A DNA stretch of 64,000 nucleotides from Deefgea tanakiae (GCF_019665765.1 NZ_CP081150.1:682001-746000), one strand, 5' to 3'. Counted from the stretch's first letter, positions 44,932 through 54,229 are shown. Translations and numbers: made by a program. The notes: generated by a model not told the origin, from the sequence alone.

Positions 44932-45275
44932 ACTGCTTCTACTCCTGTTTTAGTGCGAACGACGTTCTCTTTCGTAACAATAGCATCTGCATAACGGATC
45001 TTAGTAAATTTGCATCCATCTTCTGGCTCATTTCCCAATAGTCCAGCGTTGTATTTGATTATGAGTGATGCGAAGAGTTCTCGAGCAGCATAGGGAGCGC
45101 TTCTCTGTGTGGGTCGCAATCTCGCCGAATGCGGATTGCGTACCATGCGACTAGAGCTTAGTGGTTTACAGTCGTGTAACAATATAGCCGCTGAACATGG
45201 CATTTTTCATGGCATCGAGTTCAGTTTACTTTGCAAGCTTTTGTGAAATAAAGGCTCCTTCTGCTTGTTGATGAC
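44932..45275. other. Region between the HEPN gene and attR, 344 nt
   Basis: No well-supported gene. A minus-strand frame (to 45203) overlaps the HEPN 5' end and has an Arg/Ser-rich, partly protein-like product, but no ribosome site or family support. It presumably contains the HEPN promoter and the right arm of the attachment site. Confidence 0.4.
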
Positions 45276-45286
45276 TGAGTGGGAAT
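45276..45286 (+). other. Right attachment site (attR core)
   Basis: TGAGTGGGAAT, identical to the core inside guaA; with the next bases it reads GAG TGG GAA TAA, the expected original guaA ending. Confidence 0.75.
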
Positions 45287-45318
45287 AATATCGAAGTGAC
45301 TGCTTCCTAGTGAGATTC

Positions 45319-45350
45319 AAAAAGCCCAATGCTAGTTGGGCTTTTTTTAT
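45319..45350. terminator. Terminator right of attR, likely the original guaA terminator
   Basis: AAAAAGCCCAA-TGCTAG-TTGGGCTTTTTTT; A and T tracts on both sides. It now serves the convergent LysR gene. Confidence 0.88.
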
Positions 45351-45372
45351 TGTGCTTTAAGATTCAAATCAA

Positions 45373-46236
45373 TTACCCAGTTTGGCTAATATGATCGATG
45401 AGCCAACTACACGCAGGCCCTAATATTGCGTGACGTGACCAAATTACATCGACTTGAACGTTGCGTGGCCAGTTGGGGAGTTTGAGTTGGACAAGCTGAT
45501 TTTGTCCAAAATATTCCGCTTGCCATGTAGGCAGCGCCGCCCAGCCAAAACCGCGCAAAGTCATTTCTAGTAGCATTAAATAGCTGGGCGCTAGCCAGCA
45601 GCGCGGGCTGTATTGCGCATTACTGTTTTCCATATAGCTGCTAAGCACCAATTCGCGGTGCTCGGCCAGCATGGCGACGCTGGGATTCTCGATTTTGGCT
45701 AAGGGATGCTGCTGGCTAACGTAGATCGCCATTTCGCGTCGACCAGGAATCGGCAGCGCTGAAAAATCTGCGCCATAGGAGGCTTGCGCACGGATCAAAC
45801 CCAGATGCGCCCGGCCAGTGTGTAGTAGATGCAGCACGTCTTGATCTTCATCGGCTAAACATTCTAAACGGAGTAGCGGAAAGCGCTCGGCAAATTCGCT
45901 GAGTAGCGATTCAAATTCACGTGATTGAAAGGTATCAGACATCACAATGCTCAGTTGCGCTTCAAGCCCTGCGTGCAAAGCGCTGGCTTGGCGCTTGAGC
46001 GCATCGTGACTATTGAGTACTTGCCTTGCATGATTTAGTAATTGCACGCCCGCTGGCGTGAGCTTAATTTGGCGCGCAGTTCGATCAAATAGCGCCAATC
46101 CTGCATCGACTTCTAAATTACTAATCGCTTCGCTGATTGTCGATTGGCTTTTACCTAAATGCCGCGCCGCAGCGGAAAATGAGCCGAGTTCTGCGGCTTG
46201 TACAAAGGCGCTGAGCGCGTCGATTGAATTAAACAT
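45373..46236 (-). CDS. LysR family regulator, divergent from a PACE efflux gene
   Basis: 287 residues: N-terminal HTH (FVQAAELGSFSAAARHLGKSQSTISEAISNLEVD) and a periplasmic-binding-like effector domain. It is divergent from the PACE transporter gene with 89 nt between starts, a layout typical for a regulator controlling its neighbour. Confidence 0.9.
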   Translation of the reverse strand: MFNSIDALSAFVQAAELGSFSAAARHLGKSQSTISEAISNLEVDAGLALFDRTARQIKLTPAGVQLLNHARQVLNSHDALKRQASALHAGLEAQLSIVMSDTFQSREFESLLSEFAERFPLLRLECLADEDQDVLHLLHTGRAHLGLIRAQASYGADFSALPIPGRREMAIYVSQQHPLAKIENPSVAMLAEHRELVLSSYMENSNAQYSPRCWLAPSYLMLLEMTLRGFGWAALPTWQAEYFGQNQLVQLKLPNWPRNVQVDVIWSRHAILGPACSWLIDHISQTG

Positions 46237-46325
46237 ATCGGAAATCCCGATGGTTGTTGATTTTTATATAACGGTAAAGTCGCTGATAATCGCTGTCACT
46301 GTCAAGGAAAAATGAAGGGAAACAG

Positions 46326-46784
46326 ATGAAATCAGCAACGAACACGCTGCCAGCAAAAACATTGAAAGAGCGTTTTATGCATGCGCTACTATTTGAAATC
46401 GGCGGTATTGCACTTGCCACACCATTGGCTGCTTGGGCGATGGGCTCATCAGTCAGCCACGTTGGGGTTCTGGCTGCGATGTTGGCTACGACGGCCATGC
46501 TATGGAATATGGTGTTTAATTTTGGCTTTGAAATCATCGAGCGCCGTCGCCAATGGCAACGTACACCGCGCATTCGTGCCTTGCATGCGGTGTCTTTTGA
46601 GACGGGATTTATCGCTTTTGCCTTACCGCTGACTATGTGGTGGATGGGAATCGGGATCTGGGAGGCACTGTTACTGGATCTTGGATTTTTCTTATTCTTT
46701 TTGCCGTATACCTACGTGTACAACTGGGCGTATGACGCTGCACGGGCTTACTACTTCCGTCGATTGCAGCTCGCTTCAGTTTAA
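46326..46784 (+). CDS. PACE family efflux transporter
   Basis: 152 residues made of two repeated bacterial-transmembrane-pair units: RFMHALLFEIGGIALATPLAAWAMG...WNMVFNFGFEIIERRR and RALHAVSFETGFIAFALPLTMWW...YTYVYNWAYDAAR. The Glu in the first helix of each unit and the WNxxFN/YNWxYD motifs are PACE hallmarks (AceI-like proton-coupled chlorhexidine and polyamine export). Likely regulated by the divergent LysR protein. Confidence 0.9.
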   Translation: MKSATNTLPAKTLKERFMHALLFEIGGIALATPLAAWAMGSSVSHVGVLAAMLATTAMLWNMVFNFGFEIIERRRQWQRTPRIRALHAVSFETGFIAFALPLTMWWMGIGIWEALLLDLGFFLFFLPYTYVYNWAYDAARAYYFRRLQLASV

Positions 46785-46841
46785 TCATGCTATGCATGCC
46801 TGATTTCAGGTAAAACCGACTATGATTGCAGAACTTTTTAT

Positions 46842-48347
46842 ATGACTCCGAGTTTGATCATGCAGCCAACGGCTTACCAGCAATTAGTCTCTGTGTTTAC
46901 CCGCATTTACCGCTTTGAGCATTTAGCGGCGATGGTGGGCTGGGATCAAGCGGCGATGATGCCGCCAGAAGGGAATGACGCGCGCGGTGCGGCCTTGGCT
47001 GAGTTGGATGTGTTAATTCATCACAGTTTGACCGATCCTGCTTTGGCTGCGACCATTGCCGCAGCCAGTAGCGAAGATTTAAATGAAGCAGAGCAGGCCA
47101 GTTTGCGAGAAATGAAACGCCAATGGGAGCACGCCAATTTATTACCAGCCAGTTTGGTTGAGGCGAAAACTTTGGCGGGTTCAAAGTGTTCACATGAATG
47201 GCGCACACAGCGTGCCAATAACGATTGGGATGGCTTTTTGGCCAATTTCCGCGAAGTGGTGCGCTTGTCGCGTGAAGAAGCACAGCTACTCAGCCAACAC
47301 AGCGGCTTGTCGCCCTATGAAGCTTTAATGAATAAGTATGAGCCGGGCATGACCTGCGCCGAATTGGATCGTATTTTTGGCGATGTGAAGCAGTGGTTGC
47401 CTGAATTAATCCAACAAGCGATGACTAAACAGAGCAAGGAACCGGTGATTGCCGCGCAAGGGCCGTTTGCGATTGAATCTCAGCGCGCCTTGGGGCTGGA
47501 GGTGATGAAGTTACTTGGCTTTAATTTTGCAGCAGGTCGTTTGGATGTCTCGCATCATCCATTTTGCGGCGGTGTGGCAGAAGATGTGCGGATCACCACG
47601 CGCTATACCGAGGATGATTTCACGCAAAGCATGATGGGCATCGTGCACGAAACGGGCCACGCGCGTTACGAGCAAAACTTGCCGCGAGATTTAGTGCATC
47701 TGCCTGTAGGGCGCGCGCGATCGATGGCGGTGCATGAAAGCCAAAGCTTGTCGTTTGAAATGCAATTGGGTCGTAGCCCCGCCTTTTTGGCTTTGATTCA
47801 GCCTTTGGTGCAGCAGCATTTGGGTGAGCAAGCCGCTTTTTCTGCCAGTAATCTGGCCAAAATTTATACCCGCGTGAAACCTGATTTCATTCGGGTTGAT
47901 GCCGACGAGCTGACTTATCCGGCCCACGTCATTTTGCGCTATGAAATTGAGCGGGCGCTGATTGATGGCGACATCGAACCCGATGAAATTCCAGCTTTGT
48001 GGAATCAAAAAATGCTGGCGTATTTGGGCGTGGATACCCAAGGCAATTTCAAAAATGGCTGCCTGCAAGATATTCACTGGACCGATGGCAGCTTTGGTTA
48101 TTTCCCAAGTTACACACTCGGTGCGATGTACGCCGCGCAATTTTTTGCGACGATTCGCAGTCAGTTTCCTGATTTGGATCAGCGGATTGCGGCGGGTGAT
48201 TTAGCGCCTATTTTTGACTGGCTGAAAACGCATATTTGGACGCCTGCCAGCCGTTGGGAAACCGCTGAACTGATTCAGCGCGCTACGGGTGAGTCGCTCA
48301 ATCCGGCACATTTTCGCCAGCATTTAGAGCAACGCTATTTAGGCTGA
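46842..48347 (+). CDS. Carboxypeptidase M32 (Taq type)
   Basis: 501 residues; a second ATG at 46860 is possible. The zinc site GIVHETGHARYEQ (HExxH) and the downstream VHESQSLSFE (third ligand Glu) match M32 metallocarboxypeptidases, as do DEIPALWNQKM and FGYFPSYTLGAMYAAQFF. Cytoplasmic enzyme removing C-terminal residues from peptides. Confidence 0.95.
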   Translation: MTPSLIMQPTAYQQLVSVFTRIYRFEHLAAMVGWDQAAMMPPEGNDARGAALAELDVLIHHSLTDPALAATIAAASSEDLNEAEQASLREMKRQWEHANLLPASLVEAKTLAGSKCSHEWRTQRANNDWDGFLANFREVVRLSREEAQLLSQHSGLSPYEALMNKYEPGMTCAELDRIFGDVKQWLPELIQQAMTKQSKEPVIAAQGPFAIESQRALGLEVMKLLGFNFAAGRLDVSHHPFCGGVAEDVRITTRYTEDDFTQSMMGIVHETGHARYEQNLPRDLVHLPVGRARSMAVHESQSLSFEMQLGRSPAFLALIQPLVQQHLGEQAAFSASNLAKIYTRVKPDFIRVDADELTYPAHVILRYEIERALIDGDIEPDEIPALWNQKMLAYLGVDTQGNFKNGCLQDIHWTDGSFGYFPSYTLGAMYAAQFFATIRSQFPDLDQRIAAGDLAPIFDWLKTHIWTPASRWETAELIQRATGESLNPAHFRQHLEQRYLG

Positions 48348-48515
48348 AGCGTTTGATTGCCGCGCTGTGCGCTATTTGCTGCAGCCTTGGCGAAGCGATA
48401 GATGATTTTTTTGTGGGTATGTTTCTCTGGTCTATTTAAAATAATGCCCAGATGAATATACCTATTGATAATTAAAAATGCCTCGATTGCTCAAAGCTTG
48501 CGTTATTATGTTTGA

Positions 48516-49100
48516 ATGATGACGATAGAAATTTTACCGCCGTATTGCGGCGTGGCAATGAGTGATGTGGTGTTGGTGCAAACGCCCGTTGATTTTGCGC
48601 GGGCTTTGGCCGTGTTAAGCGCTACTGACGTTTTGGGTTTTGATACCGAATCCAAACCTGTATTTCACAAAGGTCAAGCCTCGAACGGCCCGCATTTGAT
48701 TCAATTGGCGACCGATCAACAGGTTTTTTTGATTCCGATCGGTCGTGGCGTGCAAACCGCAGAGCTTAAAGCCATTTTGGAATCGACCACGATTCTGAAA
48801 GTGGGTTTTGGCCTCAGCGATGATAAGCAACGTTTGCAAGCCAAATTGGGTATTTCAACCGAAAACGTCCTCGATTTGGCCCGTGCTTTACGTACCGATT
48901 CTCGCAGCGATATGGGCGCCAAAACCGCGGTTGCGCAGTTTTTTGGCCAAAGATTGCAAAAATCGAAAAAAATATCAACGTCAAACTGGGCATTTTCGCC
49001 CTTATCAGAAAAGCAAATGCAGTACGCCGCTGATGATGCGCAAGTTGCACTGCGTGTGTATCGAGCATGGTTGCGTCAGCAAGCGCCTGCAATCGAATAA
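48516..49100 (+). CDS. RNase D-like 3'-5' exonuclease
   Basis: 194 residues. DEDDy exonuclease motifs: Exo I VLGFDTESKP, Exo II HLIQLATDQQVFLI to KVGFGLSDDKQ, Exo III MQYAADDAQVALRVY. Only the exonuclease domain is present (no HRDC), so it is shorter than RNase D. The ATG at 48516 is preferred because homologues have a similar short leader; 48558 is an alternative. Confidence 0.87.
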   Translation: MMTIEILPPYCGVAMSDVVLVQTPVDFARALAVLSATDVLGFDTESKPVFHKGQASNGPHLIQLATDQQVFLIPIGRGVQTAELKAILESTTILKVGFGLSDDKQRLQAKLGISTENVLDLARALRTDSRSDMGAKTAVAQFFGQRLQKSKKISTSNWAFSPLSEKQMQYAADDAQVALRVYRAWLRQQAPAIE

Positions 49101-49123
49101 GTAAGATCCACGTTACTCATTTT

Positions 49124-50053
49124 TCAGTACTTGCACTTAAGTACATGCTCGTTCGGCAACACAAACCATTCTTTCAAAAAGTCGATCATCGCTCTGACCT
49201 TGGCGGGCTGGGGCGTGCGGGGTGGATACACCAAGTAAAACGCATTTTGATTGGCGCGGGCATTCTCAATTAAGCGAACTAATCTTTGCTGCATAATATC
49301 TGCGGCCACCAAATAGCTGGGAAGGCGAGCAATCCCTGCACCAGCCAATGCCAGATTGCGGATCAGCTGATGATCGTTGATCTGCAATGGGCTTTGTATG
49401 CTGACGATATCTGCGCCGTCATTAAATATCCATTCCAACGGATTTTTAAAGTGGCTATTGGCAATGCACGGCCATTCTTTGAGTTCGCTTAGCTGTTGTG
49501 GCGCTGCCTTTTCGGTGAATAAAGCGGGAGAGGCAACCAGCCAATCATCGGCATTCATAATGGGTATCGCGATGACGCGCTCGTGTGCTGCTGGCTTGCT
49601 ACGTATCGCTAAGTCAAATCCATCCGTTTCTAAATCACGCATTTCACGCGATAAATCGAGCTCCACTTGCACCGCAGGATAGCGTCGCCGAAACGCAATC
49701 AGGGCTTCGGCCATAAACGTGCCACCAAAACTAGTTGGCACGGTGATTCTGATTTTGCCACTGATTTGTCCGCTTGCTTCATGCACTGCTTGTTCTGCTT
49801 GGGCGATCCATTGCGGCCATTGCTGGCAATGAGCCAGATAAACGCGGCCTGCTTCGGTCAGGCTGAGTTTGCGTGTGGTACGAAACAAGAGCTGTACGCC
49901 AAGCTGTTTTTCTAATTGGGCCACGCGGCGACTGGCAAGCCCTTTGGTGTAGCCCAGTTTCTCGGCGGCGGCGGTAAAACTGCCGTATTCGATCACTGCG
50001 GCGAAAGTGATCGCAGCCAGTAATTGCTGATTCAATGGTTCTATTGGGTTCAT
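49124..50053 (-). CDS. LysR family regulator, divergent from an SDR gene
   Basis: 309 residues: HTH (VIEYGSFTAAAEKLGYTKGLASRRVAQLEKQLGVQL) and a LysR substrate domain with ITVPTSFGGTFMAEAL. Divergent from the SDR gene (102 nt between starts), which it probably controls. Confidence 0.9.
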   Translation of the reverse strand: MNPIEPLNQQLLAAITFAAVIEYGSFTAAAEKLGYTKGLASRRVAQLEKQLGVQLLFRTTRKLSLTEAGRVYLAHCQQWPQWIAQAEQAVHEASGQISGKIRITVPTSFGGTFMAEALIAFRRRYPAVQVELDLSREMRDLETDGFDLAIRSKPAAHERVIAIPIMNADDWLVASPALFTEKAAPQQLSELKEWPCIANSHFKNPLEWIFNDGADIVSIQSPLQINDHQLIRNLALAGAGIARLPSYLVAADIMQQRLVRLIENARANQNAFYLVYPPRTPQPAKVRAMIDFLKEWFVLPNEHVLKCKY

Positions 50054-50155
50054 AAAGTAAACAATCAGTTTATATTTTTCTAGATTATCAATTATTAGCG
50101 ATTTGATAAGATGTAATCAAGCTTAATTTCAAGCATTTACATTGAGGGGTACAAA

Positions 50156-50755
50156 ATGAAAATCATCGTTATCGGCGCGGCAGGAACTATTGGTCAAGCG
50201 CTTGTTAAAGAACTGGCTTCAAGGCATGAAATCATCAGCGCTGGGCGCAATAGTGGCGACATTCAGGTTGATCTCACTGATGCAGCCAGTATTGAAAAAA
50301 TGTATCAGCAAGTCGGCCCTGTTGATGCAGTGATTTCTGCTGCCGGCAATGTGCATTTTGGCGCATTGAATGAAATGACCGCTGCAGAATATGCGATAGG
50401 GATTAACGACAAATTGATGGGACAAGTCCAGCTGGTGCTGATCGGGCAGAAATATCTGAACGATGGCGGCAGTTTTACCTTGATCAGCGGCGCTTTAACG
50501 AATGATCCTATTGTTTACGGCAGCAGCGTCAGTATGGTCAACGGCGGTTTGGAAGCCTTTGCTCGCGCCGCCGCGATTGAGTTGGCGCGTGGTTTGCGTA
50601 TTAATGTGGTGAGTCCGACGCTTTTGACCGAATCACAGGAAAGTTATGGCGCTTACTTTCGCGGTTTTGAAACTGTTCCTGCCGCCAAAGTAGCTCGCGC
50701 ATTCAGTAAAAGCGTCGAGGGCGCACAAACTGGGCAGATTTATCAGGTACTGTAA
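50156..50755 (+). CDS. Short-chain dehydrogenase
   Basis: 199 residues. Rossmann start IVIGAAGTIGQALVKELA, ISAAGNVHFG, SGALTNDPIVYGSSVSMVNGG and INVVSPTLLTES. The SDR fold is clear, but the usual Tyr-x-x-x-Lys is not in standard form (YGSSVSMVNGG), as in the small SDRs of the YbjT/short-type group. NAD(P)-binding; substrate unknown. Confidence 0.85.
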   Translation: MKIIVIGAAGTIGQALVKELASRHEIISAGRNSGDIQVDLTDAASIEKMYQQVGPVDAVISAAGNVHFGALNEMTAAEYAIGINDKLMGQVQLVLIGQKYLNDGGSFTLISGALTNDPIVYGSSVSMVNGGLEAFARAAAIELARGLRINVVSPTLLTESQESYGAYFRGFETVPAAKVARAFSKSVEGAQTGQIYQVL

Positions 50756-50769
50756 TTCTTGATCTTGAT

Positions 50770-50802
50770 AAAAAAACCAGCCTGGCGGCTGGTGGGCTTT
50801 AT
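50770..50802 (-). terminator. Terminator between SDR and TIGR01777 genes
   Basis: CCAGCC-TGGC-GGCTGG with T7 on the minus strand. It overlaps the end of the TIGR01777 gene and mainly fits minus-strand transcription. Confidence 0.7.
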
Positions 50803-51746
50803 TTTCCTAGGTAGGCTTTGAGTGCACTGTCTAATGTGGGGTATTTAAATACATACCCTGCATCAAGGAGTTTTTTCGGTACCACGCGCTGCCCCTTGGT
50901 AAAGAGCGCGCCCATTTCGCCAGCCAAGGTGTCAATGACGCAAGCCGGTGTGGCGATAAAAGTAGGGCGGTGCAGTGCTTGGCCGACTGCTTTGGCAAAC
51001 TGTGCTTGGGTAGGGGCTTCAGGAGCGGTCATATTCACTGCGCCGCTGAGGCTGCTGTCGTGTAGAGCTCGCAAAATCACCGCAATCACATCATCGCGAT
51101 GCACCCAGCTCATCACTTGTTGGCCATCGCCCATTTTGCCGCCAACGCCAAAATAATACGGCGCGATCAGCTTCGGCAGTGCGCCGCCTTTATCATCGTG
51201 CGAGCAAAACACCAAACCCAGACGCAGTCGCACAACACGCAGGCCGAAATCTTCGGCTTTTAATGCTGCCGCTTCCCACTTTTGGCACAGCTCAGACATA
51301 AATTCGTCTTGTGGTGGAGCGGATTCATCCAGCGCTTCATCGCCGCGGCAGCCATAATAGCCAATCGCAGAACCATTCACCAAGACGCTTGGCTTGACGC
51401 TGGCTCTCGCAATCCACGACACGAGCCCTTCGGTTGTGCCAACGCGGCTATCGAGCAAAACTTGCTTGCGCGCCGCCGACCAGCGCGGACCAACGACTGG
51501 GGTGCCTGCCAAATTCACCACGGCATCAAATTGCGCGTCGTCTGGCAACTCGCTCCAATTCGAAAATGCACTGACCTTGCCCTTGGCCCCATCAGTCCCA
51601 TTAAATTTGGCCATCGCTGCCGCAGGCTGACGACTAAACAAACTCACACGATGGCCAGCGGCCAGCAGTTGCTTAAGCAATTGAGCACCAATAAAGCCAG
51701 TACCACCCGTCACTAAAATATGTTGACCTGCTTCTGTTGCGTTCAT
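50799..51746 (-). CDS. TIGR01777 family oxidoreductase (epimerase-like)
   Basis: 315 residues: ILVTGGTGFIGAQLLKQLLAAGH, NLAGTPVVGPRWSAARKQVLLDSRV, VNGSAIGYYG, LRLGLVF, and the DUF1731-type end KGQRVVPKKLLDAGYVFKYPTLDSALKAYL. All are specific to the TIGR01777/YfcH group of NAD(P)-dependent sugar epimerase-like proteins. Physiological substrate unknown. Confidence 0.93.
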   Translation of the reverse strand: MNATEAGQHILVTGGTGFIGAQLLKQLLAAGHRVSLFSRQPAAAMAKFNGTDGAKGKVSAFSNWSELPDDAQFDAVVNLAGTPVVGPRWSAARKQVLLDSRVGTTEGLVSWIARASVKPSVLVNGSAIGYYGCRGDEALDESAPPQDEFMSELCQKWEAAALKAEDFGLRVVRLRLGLVFCSHDDKGGALPKLIAPYYFGVGGKMGDGQQVMSWVHRDDVIAVILRALHDSSLSGAVNMTAPEAPTQAQFAKAVGQALHRPTFIATPACVIDTLAGEMGALFTKGQRVVPKKLLDAGYVFKYPTLDSALKAYLGK

Positions 51747-52159
51747 GGTGTGTGATCCTGAAGGATTAAAAAACGAAGCGATAAGTGATTAAAGCATGCT
51801 TAAGTAAGTGTGAGACTGTAAAACAGTGCTAAAAGAAGTTGCACAGGCCAAAATGGTCTGAATAAGCAGGCAAGAGCAGCAGTAGCATCCGTCTCGATTG
51901 AGTCATAAACTCAATCGCCCTGTGTTTTCTTAACACTATCAATTCGTTTGAAATGCAGCTTTTTATACTTTACGGGTGATCGCTCATTATTGAAACATTG
52001 ACCTCAATTTTTTGAGACTTTCGATACTAAATTGAGTAGTACTTCATGGCTTATCTCATTGGCCTGTCGCATTCGAAATTCGCGCTAATTGATGGCAACT
52101 GAAACTCATTGCTAAGTCGATTGCTTTTCGGCTTAGCTAGCGCAATCAACAGCTGGCGT
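51747..52159. other. Intergenic region, 413 nt
   Basis: No gene supported. One perfect hairpin, GATTGAG-TCATAAA-CTCAATC at 51896-51916, without T tract. The stretch separates the TIGR01777 gene from arsJ and may hold the arsJ transcript end. Confidence 0.5.
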
Positions 52160-53392
52160 TTACTCGTTGTTTGCGTGTCGAGGCAGTCCCAATGAAATCA
52201 GCGCTGCTAAGGCAATAAAAGCTGCTGAAATCCACAGACAAGCCGCCAAGCCTGCCGTTTGGTAGACCCAGCCTGACAACACCGTACCGATCAGTCGCCC
52301 CATCGCATTGGCCATATAGTAAAAACCCACATCGAGCGATGCGCCGTCTTCTTTGGCGTAACTGACGATCAAATAGCTATGTAATGAAGAATTAATCGCA
52401 AACAGCACACCAAATAGCAAGAGCCCACCAACTAGTATTGCCTCCAAGCCATTTTCTAAATTGATCCCTATGGCAATACCCGCAGTTAATACGGCAAGCG
52501 GAATTGCCCACAGCATCGCGGCGCGGCCATCAGGGACTTTGCCCGATTTTTTGCCGGTTAAATACGGAGCGAGCGATTGCACGATGCCGTAGCCAATCAC
52601 CCAGCAGGCAAAAAACGTGCCGACCGCCCAATCGGCCCAACCCAAAGTCGTCGCCATAAACACGGGTAGCGCCACGACAAACCACACATCACGCGCGCCA
52701 AAGAGAAACATTCGCGCTGCCGACAAAATATTCACCGCACGGCTACTAGAAAAAATCTCACCAAACTTAGGCTTGTTTTTCGCCTTGCCCAAATCTGATT
52801 TCAGACTCAGCAGGCTAGCAATCCACACCAAGAGCAACACACCCGCCATCGCCCACATTGCGCCCGCAAAACCTAAAGTCGCCAGCAATACGCCGCCCAA
52901 GAAAAACCCGACGCCTTTGAGCGCATTTTTAGAACCCGTTAATACCGCCACCCACTGAAAGAGTTTCCCTTCCGCGCCAGCGGGTACCAGCGTCTTGATA
53001 CTACTTTTGGCGCTCATTTTATTCAGATCTTTGGCAATCCCCGACAGTGCCTGCGCCGCCATCACCCATGGCACCGTCAACATCGCAGTTGGCACGGTCA
53101 GCGCCAGCAGCGCGATCACTTGCAGGCCAAGGCCGATATTCATCGTCTTATTCAAGCCAATCCGCGCGCCCAGCCAGCCACCGACGAGGTTAGTAACAAC
53201 ACCAAAAATCTCGTAAAACAAAAACAGCAACGCAATATTGAGTGGCGAAAAGCCAAGCTGATGAAAATGCAGCACGACCAACATCCGCAAAGCGCCATCG
53301 GTTAGCGTAAATGCCCAATAGTTGCCGGTGATGATCAAATATTGGCGGATTTGGGGGGAGAGGGTGGAGAGCATCGGCGATCTCGTATTCAT
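52160..53392 (-). CDS. arsJ: ArsJ, organoarsenical (1-arseno-3-phosphoglycerate) efflux MFS transporter
   Basis: 410 residues, about 12 TM helices. NYWAFTLTDGALRMLVVLHF, LFYEIFGVVTNLVGGWLGAR and ALSGIAKDLNKMSAKSSIK are characteristic of ArsJ rather than general MFS members. ArsJ exports the unstable product made from arsenate by its partner GAPDH, which is encoded at 54894. The two are usually adjacent; here 1.5 kb with two genes and two repeat copies separate them. Repeat B ends 9 nt before the ATG, so the repeat forms the arsJ leader; the start lacks a clear ribosome site (an ATG at 53371 is an alternative). Confidence 0.9.
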   Translation of the reverse strand: MNTRSPMLSTLSPQIRQYLIITGNYWAFTLTDGALRMLVVLHFHQLGFSPLNIALLFLFYEIFGVVTNLVGGWLGARIGLNKTMNIGLGLQVIALLALTVPTAMLTVPWVMAAQALSGIAKDLNKMSAKSSIKTLVPAGAEGKLFQWVAVLTGSKNALKGVGFFLGGVLLATLGFAGAMWAMAGVLLLVWIASLLSLKSDLGKAKNKPKFGEIFSSSRAVNILSAARMFLFGARDVWFVVALPVFMATTLGWADWAVGTFFACWVIGYGIVQSLAPYLTGKKSGKVPDGRAAMLWAIPLAVLTAGIAIGINLENGLEAILVGGLLLFGVLFAINSSLHSYLIVSYAKEDGASLDVGFYYMANAMGRLIGTVLSGWVYQTAGLAACLWISAAFIALAALISLGLPRHANNE

Positions 53393-53401
53393 ATTTTTAA
53401 A

Positions 53402-53600
53402 GTGCCTGTGGCACGATGTTTTGCAGTCGCAATCCGCGACGGGGACTTACTTCTCTTGCTTCGCCAAGAGAAGTAAGCAAGAGAAGGCGACCCGGGCGAA
53501 AAGCGCTCCGCGCTGCCCTTGCTTCGTCGTGAGCCAAACGATAATACTGTTTGTCTCCCTCCTCGCAGCGGTTTTCGCTACACGGGAACTCAAGCCTCAG
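53402..53600 (-). repeat. Dispersed ~200-bp repeat, copy B (inverted)
   Basis: Copy B, inverted relative to A and C. Hairpin CTTACTTCTCTTG/CAAGAGAAGTAAG at 53446-53477 and GTGCC-TGT-GGCAC at 53402-53414. It starts 9 nt upstream of arsJ. Frames through it (with its Leu/Arg-rich product) are translated repeat. The remainder of the gap to 53731 shows no gene. Confidence 0.88.
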
Positions 53601-53731
53601 ACCTGCCATCGTGCTTTGAATTAATACAAAGTTGAGCAACCTCACCAAGCCAAGCCAAGCCATAAGACTGGAATCATTTTTTTAGAGTACGTCACTTTGC
53701 CGGGTAGTTTTTAAGCCTAATCTTGAAAGGT

Positions 53732-54157
53732 TCAATAAAAACGCCCCCAATGAGGAATAAATAGAAGCTGTAAATCCGTACTTCTTTTCAACGCCCGCAT
53801 TGCATCACAAATCTTAGTTTTGATAATGTCGGGATTAACGATGCAATCTTCAGCAAGCTTAATAACTACAACGAAATCGGGCGCAGAATCCTCGGGCGAC
53901 AACCATCCTTCTACATGTCTTCGAGCATATTGCATCGCCAAAACTTCAAAAAAATAACTCACTTTCCGATCTTTGTTCAAAAGCACAAAATGACTCGGAA
54001 CGGTCGGATCGAGATAATCTCGGCCGGAGAACAGAAGGCAATCAGATGATTCTGGATCGATGACCCATTTTCCTGCATATGAAACAAAATGTTCCATGAA
54101 CTTCTCTTTGACCATTGGTAAATCATCTGCCGAAATTTCTATCAACTCAAACGCCAT
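53732..54157 (-). CDS. Protein of unknown function in the ars cassette
   Basis: The start at 54157 (MAFELIEISADDLPMV); 141 residues, soluble, mixed alpha/beta, without a recognised motif. It lies between repeats B and C, tandem with the ABM-domain gene (72 nt after it). A longer start at 54199 is possible. Confidence 0.65.
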   Translation of the reverse strand: MAFELIEISADDLPMVKEKFMEHFVSYAGKWVIDPESSDCLLFSGRDYLDPTVPSHFVLLNKDRKVSYFFEVLAMQYARRHVEGWLSPEDSAPDFVVVIKLAEDCIVNPDIIKTKICDAMRALKRSTDLQLLFIPHWGRFY

Positions 54158-54229
54158 AATCCATTCCCAAGTTATCAGTCCATTTTCAACCATTAGCACA
54201 GCGCAATCCGAGACCTCGCGCTACACCAA

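Larger units (their letters stand above)
30585..45286. mobile_element. Integrated element at guaA: filamentous prophage plus defence-like cargo
   Basis: The limits are the direct repeat TGAGTGGGAAT at 30585-30595 (inside the guaA 3' end) and 45276-45286. The right copy reads GAG TGG GAA TAA and is followed by a terminator, as expected for the displaced original guaA end. A tyrosine integrase sits just inside the left end. Contents: integrase, AlpA-like regulator, inovirus morphogenesis and replication genes (32.8-39.7 kb), a divergent regulator, then an AT-rich cargo of RT, ATPase/TOPRIM and HEPN genes (40.9-44.9 kb). 3' guaA is a known integration site for islands. Whether the 40.9-45.3 kb cargo travels in the phage genome is inferred from the outer repeats only. 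Confidence 0.82.

Noticed and set aside
44793-45203. Minus-strand frame overlapping the HEPN 5' end
   Set aside because: Part of the product looks protein-like, but it overlaps the HEPN gene, is Arg/Ser-rich and has no ribosome site or family match. Left as undecided.
53397-53663. Frame through repeat B upstream of arsJ
   Set aside because: Same reason: translated repeat, no ribosome site, not conserved as a protein between the copies.
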